64,000 bases of DNA, taken from positions 372,001-436,000 of the forward strand of contig QNQO01000525.1 of assembly GCA_003290165.1 (NCBI GenBank), given 5' to 3'. Made by a program: the position numbers and the translations under genes. Source of the stretch: Berberis thunbergii (lineage: Eukaryota; Streptophyta; Magnoliopsida; Ranunculales; Berberidaceae). The notes below the pieces were generated by a model. The model saw only the letters and a program-made list of their open reading frames with translations. It had not been told where the DNA came from and searched no databases. Positions 11,740 to 23,759 of the stretch are shown here, one piece after another; the first letter of the stretch is position 1; the number at the start of each line of letters is the position of its first letter.

Positions 11740-11995
11740 TGTTAGAATATATAGGGTTTGCACTTAACATAGTCAAGCCCAAGTCCAAGATTCATTCACC
11801 TCTACAATAAAGAAAGTACAAGAAGAAGAACGTTACACGAAGGAAAATCAAAATATGACACAATTAGAATATCTTGTATAGGAAGTTTTAACTTTCTTGT
11901 TTCTATTAGGTTATATCAAAGTTAGCTCTATATAAGTTTGTATCCAATCAAGGAACAACACAACAATAATATAATTCTCAATTATTTTCTTTACA
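11740..11995 (+). repeat. 3' LTR of the TRIM
   Basis: Starts TGTTAGAATATATAGGG after the purine tract and ends TTTTCTTTACA. It contains AGCTCTATATAAGTTTGTA, a TATA-like promoter motif shared with the other LTR. Confidence 0.9.
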
Positions 11996-12165
11996 CTTTC
12001 AGTTTGATCAATTCAATTTCATGGATGAATTTATTTGCAGGTTTATTTCATTGATATTGATAATGATCTCTTCTTAGTGATAGTGTCATCTGTTACAGTA
12101 ATAAAACTGGAATCTGGTTATGAACTATGTCAGCACACATGAAGATGATCTCTAATACACAAAGC

Positions 12166-12970
12166 CAGGGGTGGACCTACCAAAGGGCGAGGGGGGGGGG
12201 GGGCAGCTATTGGTGTAGTGGTAGGAAGTTTGTAAATTTTTGTAAACAACCCGAGTTCGATACTCATCGAACGCATATTTTTTTTATGGTTATTGATAAT
12301 TACTATTTTTATCATTGTTACTTGCCTAGTTTTTTTTATTTTCAATACAATTTTATAATAATTGCAAACATTAAAAAAATTGTTTAGTTTAATAAAAATT
12401 TATTTTTGGTCCTCTCGGAGCGTATGATTTTTTTATGTTTATACAATTTTGTCATTGTGACATTTTCCTACTTTTTTGTTTTCAAAAAAATTTTATATGT
12501 AATTGCAAACATTATAACAATGAATTGCTTGTTCACAAGTGGCGTAAAACCTCCAACCAAAAAAATATTTGAAATTAATATCTAAAATAATAACTAAAAA
12601 ATTCAATGAAAATATATGCCACTAGCCAACTCGTACAAAATTTGAGCCTCATAAAACATTTTTTGATGAAATTGTATTATGATCTTATTATGTTTGTAAA
12701 TATTCGATTTTTTTTAGCTTCAATTAGATATTTATCCTAATTATTTTGTGATTTTCGTTATATATTTTAGTTATTACGCTCGTTTACCCCTTGTTAAGGT
12801 TATTGATATTTTGACCTTATTTTGGCTTAAAATTGAATTACATTTAATTCAATTTGGTATATACAATATATTTTTATAATTATATTTTTCTTATTTTACT
12901 AACTCGAGTAAATTTTTTTTTTTTTTTTTTGCCATTTTGCCCTCCTTTGACTAAAATCCTGGATCCGCTT
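12166..12970 (+). mobile_element. degraded non-autonomous DNA element, possibly hAT-like
   Basis: The left edge reads CAGGGGTGGACCTACC and is followed by a G-rich run. The right edge reads GCCCTCCTTTGACTAAAATC and then CTGGATCCGC. The pattern CAGGGGYGGA...TCCRCCCCTG with G-rich and C-rich inner flanks is common in plant hAT-type elements, but here the right terminus is degenerate. I could not find a target duplication. The inside is AT-rich and non-coding apart from the tRNA-like boxes at 12211-12265. Confidence 0.35.
12205..12275 (+). ncRNA. tRNA-like pol III promoter pair (SINE head or tRNA relic)
   Basis: TGGTGTAGTGG (12211-12221) fits the tRNA A box TRGYNNARNGG. GTTCGATAC inside GAGTTCGATACTC (12253-12265) fits the B box GWTCRANNC. 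The spacing is about 40 bp, within the tRNA range. A T-run follows at 12279. The sequence does not fold into a full tRNA by eye, so a tRNA-derived SINE head is more likely than a tRNA gene. It may also be coincidence. Confidence 0.35.
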
Positions 12971-15344
12971 AAACTCATTCAGATTCCTTAAAGTAATGCT
13001 TTTTAGGAGTTAGTCATCCTAATCAAAGTCGTGTCAGACGATTATTTGCTCTAGACACATCCATAAACACTAATTATCACTGGTCTTATTGATGACTAGC
13101 TAATTGGATCCCTGTTGTCCTCCTGAATCAAGTATTAATAATAAGAATTTTTCAGAACCGCCATGACCTAGCATTTAAACTATGGTCGATGACAACCCCT
13201 TTAGAGAATCTGGTTTTTGTACTAGTTCCTTTTGGTAAAATCTACAAGCTAGTTGACATGTATTAATACCTCAGGAGAAACCCTATGGGTCCTGATTGAA
13301 AGTTTATTTTCCATTAGCTATCATTACAGAAGAAACCTCATTTCTCGATCATCTCTCCAACTTGTTGATATTTATTGTGAAGATGTCAATATCTTTCCAA
13401 GACTGATAAGATGTTGTACAGCATATTCCATGATAGAGGTCTCACATATTGACAACAAGACTTACCTCATGGATAGTATCCCTTGTTGACAATGGTACCA
13501 TCTCTCCAATAAAAGGAATCCCATCTTAAATTATATAAAATGGCATCTCTAATCAAGTTTCCTTTTTGGAGAAAGTGAACAAAATGGCTTTATAAGGGTT
13601 TGTGGGTAATTTTGGGTTAGACAACAATAGCATGAAAGCGCTACTATTCTGATCTTGTGTGGGGGGTGCTTTCACTTGATCATGAAGTATTCAGCGAATT
13701 CAATATAGGTAAATGGAAAAATCTTAGTGGGTATCATTAATGTTGGATTAAAGCATTGTTGTCAATGATGATGGTAGCGCGTGTACTTAATCAAACAGTT
13801 CATGTATATATCTACCAAACATCTTGTATACAAAGAGATTACCTGTAAATGGTGGTTAGAGTAGCTATAGTCTTTCAACCTCAGTAACTGACCGAGTGGC
13901 TGTTAGTATTTCTAAGTTGGTAGATGGAAGAAGCTTATGATCTCCTCTCATGCAATGAGTGTTTCCCTGTTCATAGTCATGTGTTTTACTTTAGTACATG
14001 ATGATCATTTGCCTTTATAAGGTCACTATCTTATCCATCTCTTTAAAACTATGGTGGTTAGATGACCCCTTTCAGGGTCCCTTTATACACATTTGGTACT
14101 TCCCCAAGTCACTGGTAGCTATTATGCAGTCATGCTAAGAGCGTGGCCAGCTGAAGTGCTATAGGCCTATTTAGCCATATGGCTTTTGCATGGGACGCGG
14201 AAAAAGACTAGCAAAATGCCCCTAAGTCGGACTCCCTACATCAACAGAACCTAGAACAGTTGCCCCAAGTTCTTAAAAGCTCGACAAAATATTAAACAAA
14301 AAGTACTGATCGACCAGTTCGGCTCTGCTTTGAGAATTTTATATTTCTGATTAAAAAAAAATTGTGGGGTAGATATTCAAAGGGGTTGAGATCCACTGAT
14401 TTCAATTGTTAACTAAACTTATAATAATACACCCTACATACATATTTGAAATGCAGTAATTCTTGGTGGGCGTTCTACTTTGTTTTTGACAATTATTCAT
14501 CTCATAAACAATAATTTGGTCTCTCTATTTTAGGAACAAGTTAATTTTCCTTTCTCAATGTCTCTTCGACCTGTGATTCCATTCACACATATACCATTGA
14601 GCTGGTACTCCATTGGCAATGCCCTTTTATTTTTATTTGTTTGAATATTCTTTACAATTGCACCACCACTTTCTCATACTATAATTATATCAATCAAGAA
14701 GCGGCAAAAAATATAAAATTCTCAGGGGTTGATCCCCTTTTTATATGCGTCTGTGAGTTCTTAATGTACAAGCGGAATGTCTGATCCTCATTATTTATTT
14801 CTTAAGAAATGTATTACTTAGCCAAATCATTACATGCTGCAAAATCAAATGCAATATGTGCTCAATCATACATGTCAAATAAATAAATAATAACTAATTC
14901 ACACAGGCTTGGGTGCTAGTAGACATAAATGATCTTCCTAGTTGCAAATTTCAAAGTCATCGTAGAATCTTCTAAACAACTAATATTATTCCAAAAGGTT
15001 TTCTTGGCCTTGTCAAAATCTAAACTACTATAATGCACAATCCTTTTGGGAACAGTAAAATTGTGTGTATTTGTTCTGATTTCATCACGGATGAAAATGC
15101 TGCCAAATAATTCTAAGAATTACATTTAAAAAGTGATATAAAAAAAAAGAGGTAGAGTGAATAATATGGTAAAATTATATGAATTGAAGTGGCCATATGT
15201 AAAGAATTAACACCATTCTCTTTCTCATCTTACATATGGGCCTATTACTATAAAGGCAAAAATAAAAAAAGGTGTCTTCAACCACACTTTTTACAATTTC
15301 GAAAATACCCCTCACAAGATGACAAACAACTCGTATGTCTACAT
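12971..15344. other. intergenic, no gene seen
   Basis: Moderately AT-rich sequence. The frame at 13253-13489 has no recognisable domain. I see no RNA gene, LTR or terminal repeat. Confidence 0.5.
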
Positions 15345-15347
15345 TAA

Positions 15348-15571
15348 GGGTTTGCTTGTTTAACCATTTTCCTTAGGAAATAAAATTCATTTACTTTGAT
15401 ATATATATATTTTCGTTGTTTAGTTGTCTATTTACTGATAGGAAATCAAATTTTCTTAACATTGTTTTTCTACTACTCATGAGAATTCAAGTCCAAGGGG
15501 GAGGCCAGGAAATTGGATTCACGAAAACGGTTTTCATTCCCATGGCTATTTTCGTACAACCAAACAAACCC
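15348..15571. mobile_element. Tourist-like (PIF/Harbinger) MITE
   Basis: A 224-bp segment with inverted ends: GGGTTTGCTTGTTTAACC on the left, and GGGTTTGTTTGGTTGTACG when the right end is read in reverse complement. It is flanked by TAA at 15345-15347 and 15572-15574, the 3-bp duplication typical of Tourist elements. The interior is non-coding. The TAA flank is weak evidence in AT-rich DNA. Confidence 0.5.
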
Positions 15572-15574
15572 TAA

Positions 15575-16550
15575 ATGAAAATTAATTAATAAAAGTATTA
15601 AGGATGTTTATGTAATACAATGTTGAATAAACTTTAAAACATTTTGAATTTTAAGCGTCTCTTCAAACTTTTGCATAATTATATAAAAGTTCTTATAAAT
15701 AGTAATATAAAAGCCCTTCAATTATTCAATATCACAGTATTTAAAAAAATCTTAAAGAAAATTTGTTATTATAAAATGAAATAAAAAAACGTCATATTCT
15801 CACATTTCTAACGATAGCCATTTATAATATCCATGCGCATGGTGTGTATCTGATGTAATATTTCTATAATGCTCATCTCGCTCTCCTTTGGTAGCAATTA
15901 AGAGTTCGTAGCAAAATTTAGATGAGCCCGTCGCACCAAAGAGAGCTTTGGGTTTGCGTTTTACCAACCAAATTAGCGTTTACTCACCAAGATTAACAAC
16001 AAAAAGAAAGAGCAAAAAAAAAAGGTTTTTTTTAGTAGTGAAGGAAGGTGATCAAGACAAGAAGGCCAAAAATTTGTTGAAAGAATAATTGCCTGGACCA
16101 ACAACTTTAACGACCATGACGAGATGGCAAAAAATTTAATAAGTTGTTTTAGAAACTCAGTGTTTTCTTTTGGTTTCCTCTCATATTTCATTTATTGGTG
16201 GTAAAGTGTTAGGTTTTAATTTGCATGGAAAAATTTCCCTAATAGTAGTAATATGTGAAGACTTTGTTTTATTGGTGAAAATCATTTCAAAATAATGAAA
16301 TGCGATAATGAGGCACTAGCTGAGGTAGTAAACTAACGGCGAATGGTATCAAAAGTTTAGGTTTCAAATCATGCGGCGGTATTTGGGTGGAAAGGTTAAA
16401 TGATTAAAAATATATAATAAAAAATGAAATAATAGTCATGATTAGTATATAATACCATTGAATTTTGATTGAGAGTTTCATTTGTTAGGTTTAGTACTAA
16501 TGATACATCAAACCGTCTTTTAATCCACATTATATGTGTGTTATGATGAT
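15575..16550. other. intergenic, no gene seen
   Basis: AT-rich. The frame at 15973-16191 (minus) shows no domain. Nothing else recognised. Confidence 0.5.
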
Positions 16551-16699
16551 CTTGTCAGCAGAACAAAGAGTGTCTGACTACCCACCAAATCTAGCAAAGC
16601 CCAGGCAACATTAAGCCCAATTCAGCTGAATTCAAAAGGTCAAATCCAAATTGCAGCGCCTTACTAAGCCTATATGTTACATTGTAAGGCTCAATATTC

Positions 16700-16850
16700 A
16701 TAAGCCCAATAAATAAGACACAAGTTTGACGAAGAAAGATACACTACAAAACCCCATTTACAGTTTTAAGCCTTTCTCAAGCCTTGTCTAACTTTAACAT
16801 CGGAGTGCCATCAGCCACCACAACGGTGGTCCTTGGCTCACGTGCGTTTT
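16700..16850 (-). repeat. Tat-type LTR fragment, inverted relative to 27640
   Basis: TTTCTCAAGCCTTGTC...ATCGGAGTGCCATC, followed by an imperfect match to the CAACG tract, is the inverted counterpart of 27640-27730 (GCCGATGGCACTCCGATGC...GGCTTGAGAAAG). The motif of a cleared-up name, GGCACTCCGATGC, also recurs in the Tat LTRs at 30674 and 46260. I take it as a piece of a related LTR in the opposite orientation. Confidence 0.5.
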
Positions 16851-16889
16851 CTGTGTAGGTCTGGATCAAGGTCAATGAGAGCAGAATTC

Positions 16890-16956
16890 AACAACATCGG
16901 CTACCATGTTATTTATGTTTATTACTATGAAAAAACTAAGGTTTAGCATGAGTGGC
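16890..16956 (+). repeat. Athila-type LTR piece left of the solo LTR
   Basis: ATGTTATTTATGTTTATTAC, then AAAACTAAGGTTTAGCATGA. The same text occurs uninterrupted at 56970-57030. It resumes at 19441, on the other side of the solo LTR. Confidence 0.7.
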
Positions 16957-19435
16957 TGATAGTCACGTAATTATTAAATAATATATCCCTTAATTTATAC
17001 ATATTAGTGTTTCGATTATTATATTTTATTCAAATTATTTCGTTTTCATGTCTTTGTAGGAATTTGAGCGTGAATGATGAAATCGCATTAAGGCGACAAT
17101 TTGAGGAAAGATTAATTGGTTGATTCTAGAAGTGGTACAAAGTAGCGGGTCACATATCTAAACCTAACCCAAACAAGCCTAGGTCCACCTAATTTAACCT
17201 AAGCCCAAACCCAAAAAGCTAACCTAAAAACTCAAGCCCAACCTAACAAGGAAATAGGAAAATCCTATTTAGGTTTTTTTTCTTCTTTTCTCTTGAAACT
17301 CTGGCCATGTTTTGTTTTTGCTTCTCTTTTCCACAGCCACCACGCCACATCCACCATGCCGGTGATCCTCGCTCGATAGGAGGACCGACAGCGCGATCAT
17401 CCCGCCATCACCACCTCCTCCTCTTCCTCCACCATCAATCTTCACATCGCCACCGTCCAACAGCCAACCACCGAGCACCACCATCATCCATCACAGTCCT
17501 CGCGCAACAAAACAGGGAGCATCTCCTTGTTTTCCCTTAACGTTCCTCTCCCTCTCCCTGTTCCATCACGCCACACAGCCACCACCACCATCGGAGCACG
17601 ACCCCCTATTTTTCTCTCTGCCACCTCATCTTCTTTCCTATTTTTGTTTCTCTTTCTCACTCTTTCTCTCTCTCGTTCCTGTCACAGACAAGAGACCAAC
17701 AGGGAGGACTCTCAATTCTTGTTCTATTTCCATCGTATGATACAAATGACAGAAGTTCAATACCGTATCTTTTTCTTCTCTTTCTCGGCATTTTTATTCC
17801 ATTAGATTAATTTCAGTTTTACAATAGTTTACATATAAAGTCAAGAGATAATACTGAGATTCATCAGAAATACCATTATATTCATGGGAACAGTCTTATG
17901 ACTAGTGACTATAAAATCTCAGTCTTATGACTATAAAATTTAGTTTAGTGAATACTAAAATATAAGCGTGCTAAGCGGTTCTGAGTAGCAGAATGAAGCA
18001 GTCAAGTAACGCCAAGAACTCATTTTATAGTTACTGAAAATAGCATATATGGCCAAACCAAACCCATTTAGCGAGCATAAAAAAAGTGAGCATTTAAGAG
18101 AAGAGGCATACCTGTATACCAACAATCATACTCAAAACTTCTAGGCTATTATTTCCATGGTTAAGCTGAATTTTCTTGTTGAATGAGAAGCTCGCATCCT
18201 CATGATTACCATATCCAAATCCTGTCATGGTTCCCAAATTCAGCTTAAGAGTTGGTAAGCTATACTAATTGAAAAGGACAATCCCCTCATTCACCTCTCT
18301 CTCTTACAGGAACAGAAGAAGACGAAGGAGAAGCAACAACGCGAACTGCCATCACCGCCACTAGAGCCACTTCCCACCGCCATTAGCCACCACGAAACAG
18401 AGCTCGCAAGAGCACCGCCCCTGTTTCTCTATCTTTATGTTCCCCTTTTCGTTCTTCCCTCACCCTCTCTCTGTCTCTCGCAGGTACCGGAGCCCGTCAG
18501 AGGAAGAAGAAGCTCGCGAGGAGCAAAGAGGAATCAGCAGCAGCGCGTCTCGCTGAAGAAGAAAGCACAGGAGAAAGAGACAGGAACCAACTGTTTTTCA
18601 AAATAGTTGGCTATTTGCACCCCGGTGTTTGCTTTGAGCCTCCATAGTATATCAACGGTCTTTTCTCGGGACGCGTGTTATCCCTGAGATGGATTCCACT
18701 TGCACTAGTGCTGTGACGCCATCCACCATGATCTTCTAGACCTCGCGCCGTGGCGAAGATGAAACCACAGGGTTTCCTAGAGTTTGTTGTATTTGATTTA
18801 TTGTTTTCTATATACTTGAACGTTAAACACAGTTGATTTCTGAGTTTAAAAAATTTGCTTTCACCTATTATATCTGGATTAATTATCTAGACTAGTCGAT
18901 AGTTAGAAGTACCCTTTATTGATATTCAAAACATGCTTTAATCAATTAATTTGAATCTGTGATTGTGTGTGTTGTAAGAAGACATGCAATGCTAGGGGTT
19001 TATAATTAGTTAAAATAAACTTGTGATTGTGTGTGCCATAAGAAGACACACAATGCTAGGGGTTTATACCTTTGCTGAAATCAATTGCGAACTTAGATTA
19101 ATCTTTAGGTTAGTCATGTTAATTCTTGAAAACTATAATTTGGATTACACAAATATTGAAGAACCTGTGGTGGATTCGATGTCTCGGTCCCCTCTCTATC
19201 ATCTTATCATATTAATTTTAGTTGTCAATTTCATTTTTCTTAATTTAGTAATTTTCATCTTATGTAACCCCCAACTCTAAATTAGTTCAAATAAGTTTTA
19301 GAATTCGACTGTCTCGTCAATCCTCGTGGGATTGACCCGTATTTGCCCCTGTCTACTAGTTAGACAACCGTGCACTTGCGGTATTACAAGTATGGTTTAT
19401 TAGCTTATTAATTTAGGTTAATAAAAACTCCATCA
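16957..19435 (+). mobile_element. solo LTR of a gypsy-type retrotransposon (2.5 kb)
   Basis: It starts TGATAGTCACGTAATT and ends AAAACTCCATCA (TGAT...ATCA). It is flanked by a perfect 5-bp duplication GTGGC (16952-16956 and 19436-19440). An uninterrupted version of the target (CCATGAGTGACTAAACACCC) exists near 57020, which confirms the insertion. Near the right end is the typical LTR text GACAACCGTGCACTTGCGGT. The inside has pyrimidine-rich blocks (17270-17800, 18290-18600) that give open frames with serine, proline, histidine and leucine, which I do not count as genes. There is no internal gag-pol, so it is a product of LTR-LTR recombination. Confidence 0.9.
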
Positions 19436-19490
19436 GTGGCTAACACCCTCTTAGGATGTGAGTGAGCCCTATGGGAGGATCACCTCGATC

Positions 19491-19515
19491 AAGTTTTTGG
19501 CACCGAGGAGCGCAA
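19491..19515 (+). other. primer-binding region of the Athila-type relic
   Basis: AAGTTTTTGGCACCGAGG follows an LTR-like end GATCA. Plant Athila/Tat elements usually have AGTTTTTGGCGCCGTTG here, so the site is recognisable but mutated. Confidence 0.7.
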
Positions 19516-20469
19516 TGGAAAATGAGTTTTAAAATCAATTTTGAATGTTTATCACTAGTTTAATTTAGGTTTGTTTTCATAGTTTAAGTGCATTTGCATT
19601 GTTAATTACATTTTGTGGTTTGGAAACTCTAATGCATCTTCATGTTTTCATTTTTAGAGTATCAAACTTCCGTTGAATTATTTTTTTGAATGCATATGGT
19701 TCATAAAAAAAGTGGCAAAGCAAATAAAGAATCAAAGTAAATTATAGATCCTATTTTTTTTTTTCAAGAAATACTTTTATACCTCCTAGAAACTTTTTTA
19801 ATTAAACTCTCATTCATGTTTCTATTGATCTCTGATCATAGAGAGCTCAAACCCTTTTGTATAAATGGGCTATTCTATTTGTTTTTTTTGGGTAAATAGA
19901 CATTTTATCTAAAATTTAACAAACACATTTCCATTTGTGTATTGGATTAACGATTAGTGAGAAACAATTTTTTAAACTTGGACTATCTATGTTGAAGTTT
20001 TGATTGCTGCTGTTGTCTGATGTTCGAAAAGTTTTATCTGTAGATTTGTCGCGTTTCGAACTCCTTGGGACGACCGAAGTTGTAGGAGGCACTTCTCCTA
20101 AGTCGACGCCAATTATTTTGTACATCGTCATTAAAAAGGATTTGGTAACATTCTCATTTTACTTTGAAGCCCTAGTTAGAAGTGTTTCTTGAATGTTTGG
20201 TAATGATGGTTGTTAATTTTCATACAAATTAAGTGGAATTGTGTGGTGTGTTGACGTAATAATTTGACTAAGGTCTAGACTTGACCATCAAGGGATGGGA
20301 TTTCGTCACCCACTCATTGTTCATCTTGTTGTGCAACTCAAGCTCAATTAATTAAAATCAACTCATTAGCAAGCCTTAGGGTGTTCGGGCTCATAGGACG
20401 AACACCATTCCTTGAGGTTTTGTTAGAAATTGAAGATCTAATGTCGATTTAATTAATCTCTTGGAGTAG
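19516..20469 (+). other. untranslated leader of the Athila-type relic
   Basis: About 950 bp between the primer region and the first gag homology. The open frames at 19916-20192 on both strands show no domain. Long leaders are common in this group. Confidence 0.5.
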
Positions 20470-20493
20470 AGATTAGAGAAACCTCAGTCAATA

Positions 20494-21784
20494 TTGGTTG
20501 TAGAACGCTTCAAGATCAATCTCTTTGCCCCAATAAATCAAGGTCAACCCTCAAGCATTGTTTTGCTACTTAACACCACAACTCATTTCGAGTTGAAGCC
20601 ACATATCATCCAGTTGTTACCAACCTTCTATCGTCATTGGTTACATCGAGAGAATCTTTATTCTCATATCAATGAATTTTTGACAATTACTATCACCTTT
20701 AAATTTCAAATTTTCAGTGATGATTCTATTAGGCTTCGCTTATTTCCTTTCTCTATTAAGGAAAAAACAAAAAATGGGGTTAGACTCATTACCATTTGGA
20801 TCCATCACTCAATAAGAACAATTGAAATTGAAGTTCATCAATAAATTCTTCCTAATTTTGAAACTATTTCCCTTAGAAAGAAAACCAAAATTTTAAACAA
20901 AAAGATGATGAACAATTTTATGAAGGCATGAGAAAGATTTAAGGTTTTTTTGACTTAAATGCCCCTATCAAGCTTTTGACACTTGGAGGTTGGTATAATA
21001 CTTTTACAGTGGATTAGCCCAAAGTAATTGTCATATGATTGAGTCAATGAATGGAGGGAAATTTTTAAGTTTGAGTGGATATACAACCTTTGAGTTCTTT
21101 GAGAAATTGTCAGAGAACTCCCAACAATGCAATTTTATGAAAGAAGTGATAAAATCTCTACAACTAAGGTAGGTCTTTCTGAGGTAAAGGAAGAGGTAGA
21201 TCTCTAAGCCCAACTAGAAACATGTAGAGATAAATTAAGGTTTTATCCATGGCTCAAGTTAAATCAGCTGAGACTATTTACCCAGTCATGAAGGTTTCAA
21301 ACAGGGAACCTAACACATTTTCATGCACCATTTGCATGAAATCGATACATACGGCTCATTCATGTCCCATCTTTTATCCAGAAAAATCAATTTGGGAAAA
21401 GCACGTCTTGGCCATCAACCTTTATAAAATAGCTAACTTGTTCAAAAAACATACACTTCGGGTTGGTGAAACCATCCCAAGAGGCAAGATCAACCTTAAG
21501 TTCAGGGAAAACATCAATCCTATAGGGGATTAAACTAATTCCACTATCAGAGACAATCGTTCTCTATTAAAACTTACTAGAATAGTCAATTTGTTGCATT
21601 GGAACAAAACAAGTCATCCTTAGAAGAAATTTTGCAACAAATGATTCAAGCCCAGAACATGGGTATTCAAGTCAACACTCAAGCCATAGTGAAATTAGGG
21701 GAACAAATGAGTCAGCTAGCAACCATTGTTGGCGATAGAGAGAAGGGTATGTTTCCTAGCCAACCAATACCAAATCCCAAGTGA
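20494..21784 (+). pseudogene. Athila-type gag, fragmented
   Basis: The segment at 20494-20844 has the Athila gag core: THFELKPHIIQLLPTF, then FLTITITFKFQI and DDSIRLRLFPFSIKEK. A second at 21249-21533 has a cysteine-histidine cluster CTICMKSIHTAHSCP resembling the zinc knuckle. A third at 21599-21784 is the glutamine-rich tail (LEEILQQMIQAQN). Stops and frameshifts separate them. This was the virus-like particle protein; no functional product is possible. Confidence 0.8.
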
Positions 21785-22309
21785 AAATATGTGTCACAAC
21801 CACATCAACATCAACAACATCCCAAATGACAGCTTGAAATAGAAACTTGTTCAAACCAAGATCTCCAACATGAGGAAGTAAAGTTCATTACAACTCTGAT
21901 GAGTGTAAACAAGTTAACAATAAAATTGAGTTACCAAAGATCCACCAGTTCAACATTAAGAAAAGGAAAAAGAGACCCATATGTCCAAGATCCACCAATT
22001 GGAAACGGAGTTCCTAAGCAAAGCTAAGAACCACAACCAATGAAATCCTTTGTCCCAAAAGTTTCATACCCTGAGAGACTTTTACCACCAAAGAAAGGTC
22101 CTTTGAATGTTGACATCTTAGAAGTGTTTTAACAAGTGAACATCAACATACCCTTTATAGAGACAATCAAGCAAATTCTTTCGTATTGTAAGTTTCTCAA
22201 AGATGTGTACTATTAAAAAGAAAACCAATGTTCCTAGGCAAGCCTTTCTAGCAGAACAAGCTTTTCCGTAAAGTACAAAAACCCAGGTAGTCCAACCATT
22301 GCTTTGAGA

Positions 22310-22430
22310 AAAGGTGAGAATAAGATCAAGCAAGCTTTGCTAGATCTAGGAACTAATGTCAATCTATTGTCATTTTTCAATATACAACGCTCTAGGTTTT
22401 GGGGAGTTAAAACCAATTTTCATCATTTTC
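22310..22430 (+). pseudogene. aspartic protease remnant of the Athila-type element
   Basis: One frame reads KQALLDLGTNVNLLSFF, matching the active-site region ALLDLGASVNL of Athila protease with the catalytic aspartate present. It is flanked by stops. Confidence 0.7.
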
Positions 22431-23044
22431 TAGTTAGCTGATAGGTCAATCACGGTTCCAAGAAGAATCATTGTAGAATTCCTTGTTCAGGTTGATAAGT
22501 TCTACTTCCCAGTAAATTTTGCGATATTAGACATTTAGCTAGTTGCAATTATTAGGAACCAAATATGGTCATCCATTCTTATCAACATCAAATGCCATCA
22601 TCCAGTGCATAAATGGTATCATGAATTCGTCATTGGCAATATGACAGTTGAACTCAATGTATTCCATAGCAACCAACAATCGTCTGATGATGAAGAAAAT
22701 GACAAAGTCAATTTGATAGAAATCCTGGATCAAAAATTATTTTTGAAAGAATTCTATAGGAATTCACTTGAGAAATGTTTAACTCATTTTACATTGACCT
22801 TGATGATGATATTACCATTAGAGAAGTCAATTATCTACTTAAATTTGTCCCAATCCTTGATACTGACATGTGGAATTCAAAGGTTGAACCTTTGCCTATT
22901 GGGAGTAAACCACTAGTACCCTCCATAGCCGACCCACCAAAGCTTGAACTCAAGCCATTGCCCGCACCTTCAAATACACATTCTTGGTTGAATCTGACAC
23001 CTTCTTGTAATAATTTTGGTTGATCTTAATAGGAAGATAAGTTA

Positions 23045-23700
23045 GTGCAAGTGCTTCAAAAACACAAAGACGTCAGTGTCTATTCTATTATAGATATCAA
23101 GGAAATACGTCCTTATGTAGTGATACACATGATCTATCTCGAGAATAATGCAAAAACTTTTAGAGAACCACAAAGGAGACAAAATCCTACGATGAAAGAA
23201 GTTGTGAGAGGAAAGGTGATTAAACTTTTAGATGCGAGTATTGTATACCCAATCTCATATAGTCAATGGGTTAGCCCAGTTCAGGAAGTTTCCAACAAAT
23301 TTGGATCACTATTGTGAAGAATGACATTGATGAGTTGGTGCCTACTCGTGTCCAAACCAGATGGCGAGTATGTATTGATCATCGAAAGCTAAACTCGATG
23401 GCTAGTAAAAACCATTTTCCTCTTCCCTTTATTGATTTATGTAACACCCCACAACATTCCAGAAACACATGTTGAGTATTTTCTCCGATATGGTAGAAAC
23501 ATTGTTAGAAGTCTTCATGTATGATTTTTCTGTCCTCGGTTATGGCATTGATCAATGTTTAACTCATCCATCCCTTATGTTGGAAAGATGTAAGGAGAAA
23601 ATCTTGTACTCAATTAGGAAAAATGTCATTTCATGGTGAATGAGGGAATTTTGTTAGGTCACATTATTTCAGAAAGAGGCGTTGAAGTAAACATAGCCAT
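23045..23700 (+). pseudogene. reverse transcriptase remnant of the Athila-type element
   Basis: At 23045-23317 one frame reads IIDIKEIRPYVVIHMIYLE, then RRQNPTMKEVVRGKVIKLLD, then SQWVSPVQEV. These are the N-terminal blocks of gypsy reverse transcriptase. Further blocks follow in other frames up to about 23700 (for example MSWCLLVSKPDGEY-like text near 23330). The YxDD box region is broken: VFMYDFSVLGYG near 23515 stands where VFMDDFSVFG is usual. Confidence 0.8.
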
Positions 23701-23759
23701 AGTTGACACCATAGCTAGTCTGCCACTTCCAAGAACTGTCAAAGAAATCTTATCCTTTT

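Larger units (their letters stand above)
10790..11995 (+). mobile_element. TRIM (miniature LTR retrotransposon), complete
   Basis: Two similar LTRs of about 251 and 256 bp (10790-11040 and 11740-11995) flank about 700 bp of non-coding sequence. A methionine-tRNA primer-binding site TGGTATCAGAGC lies at 11041-11052, directly after the first LTR. A purine tract GCGGGGAAG precedes the second. The LTRs begin TGT(T)AGAATATAT and end TTTACA. The flanks are CTTTT on the left and CTTTC on the right, a 4-of-5 match to a target duplication. There is no gag or pol, so it needs proteins from another element. It sits about 660 bp downstream of the displaced NAC coding tail. Confidence 0.9.

Noticed and set aside
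12205..12275. True tRNA gene
   Set aside because: A and B boxes are present but acceptor and anticodon stems do not pair by eye; kept only as a SINE-like or relic signal.
17269..17805. Histidine- and proline-rich open frames
   Set aside because: They are part of the solo LTR and arise from C-rich repeats.
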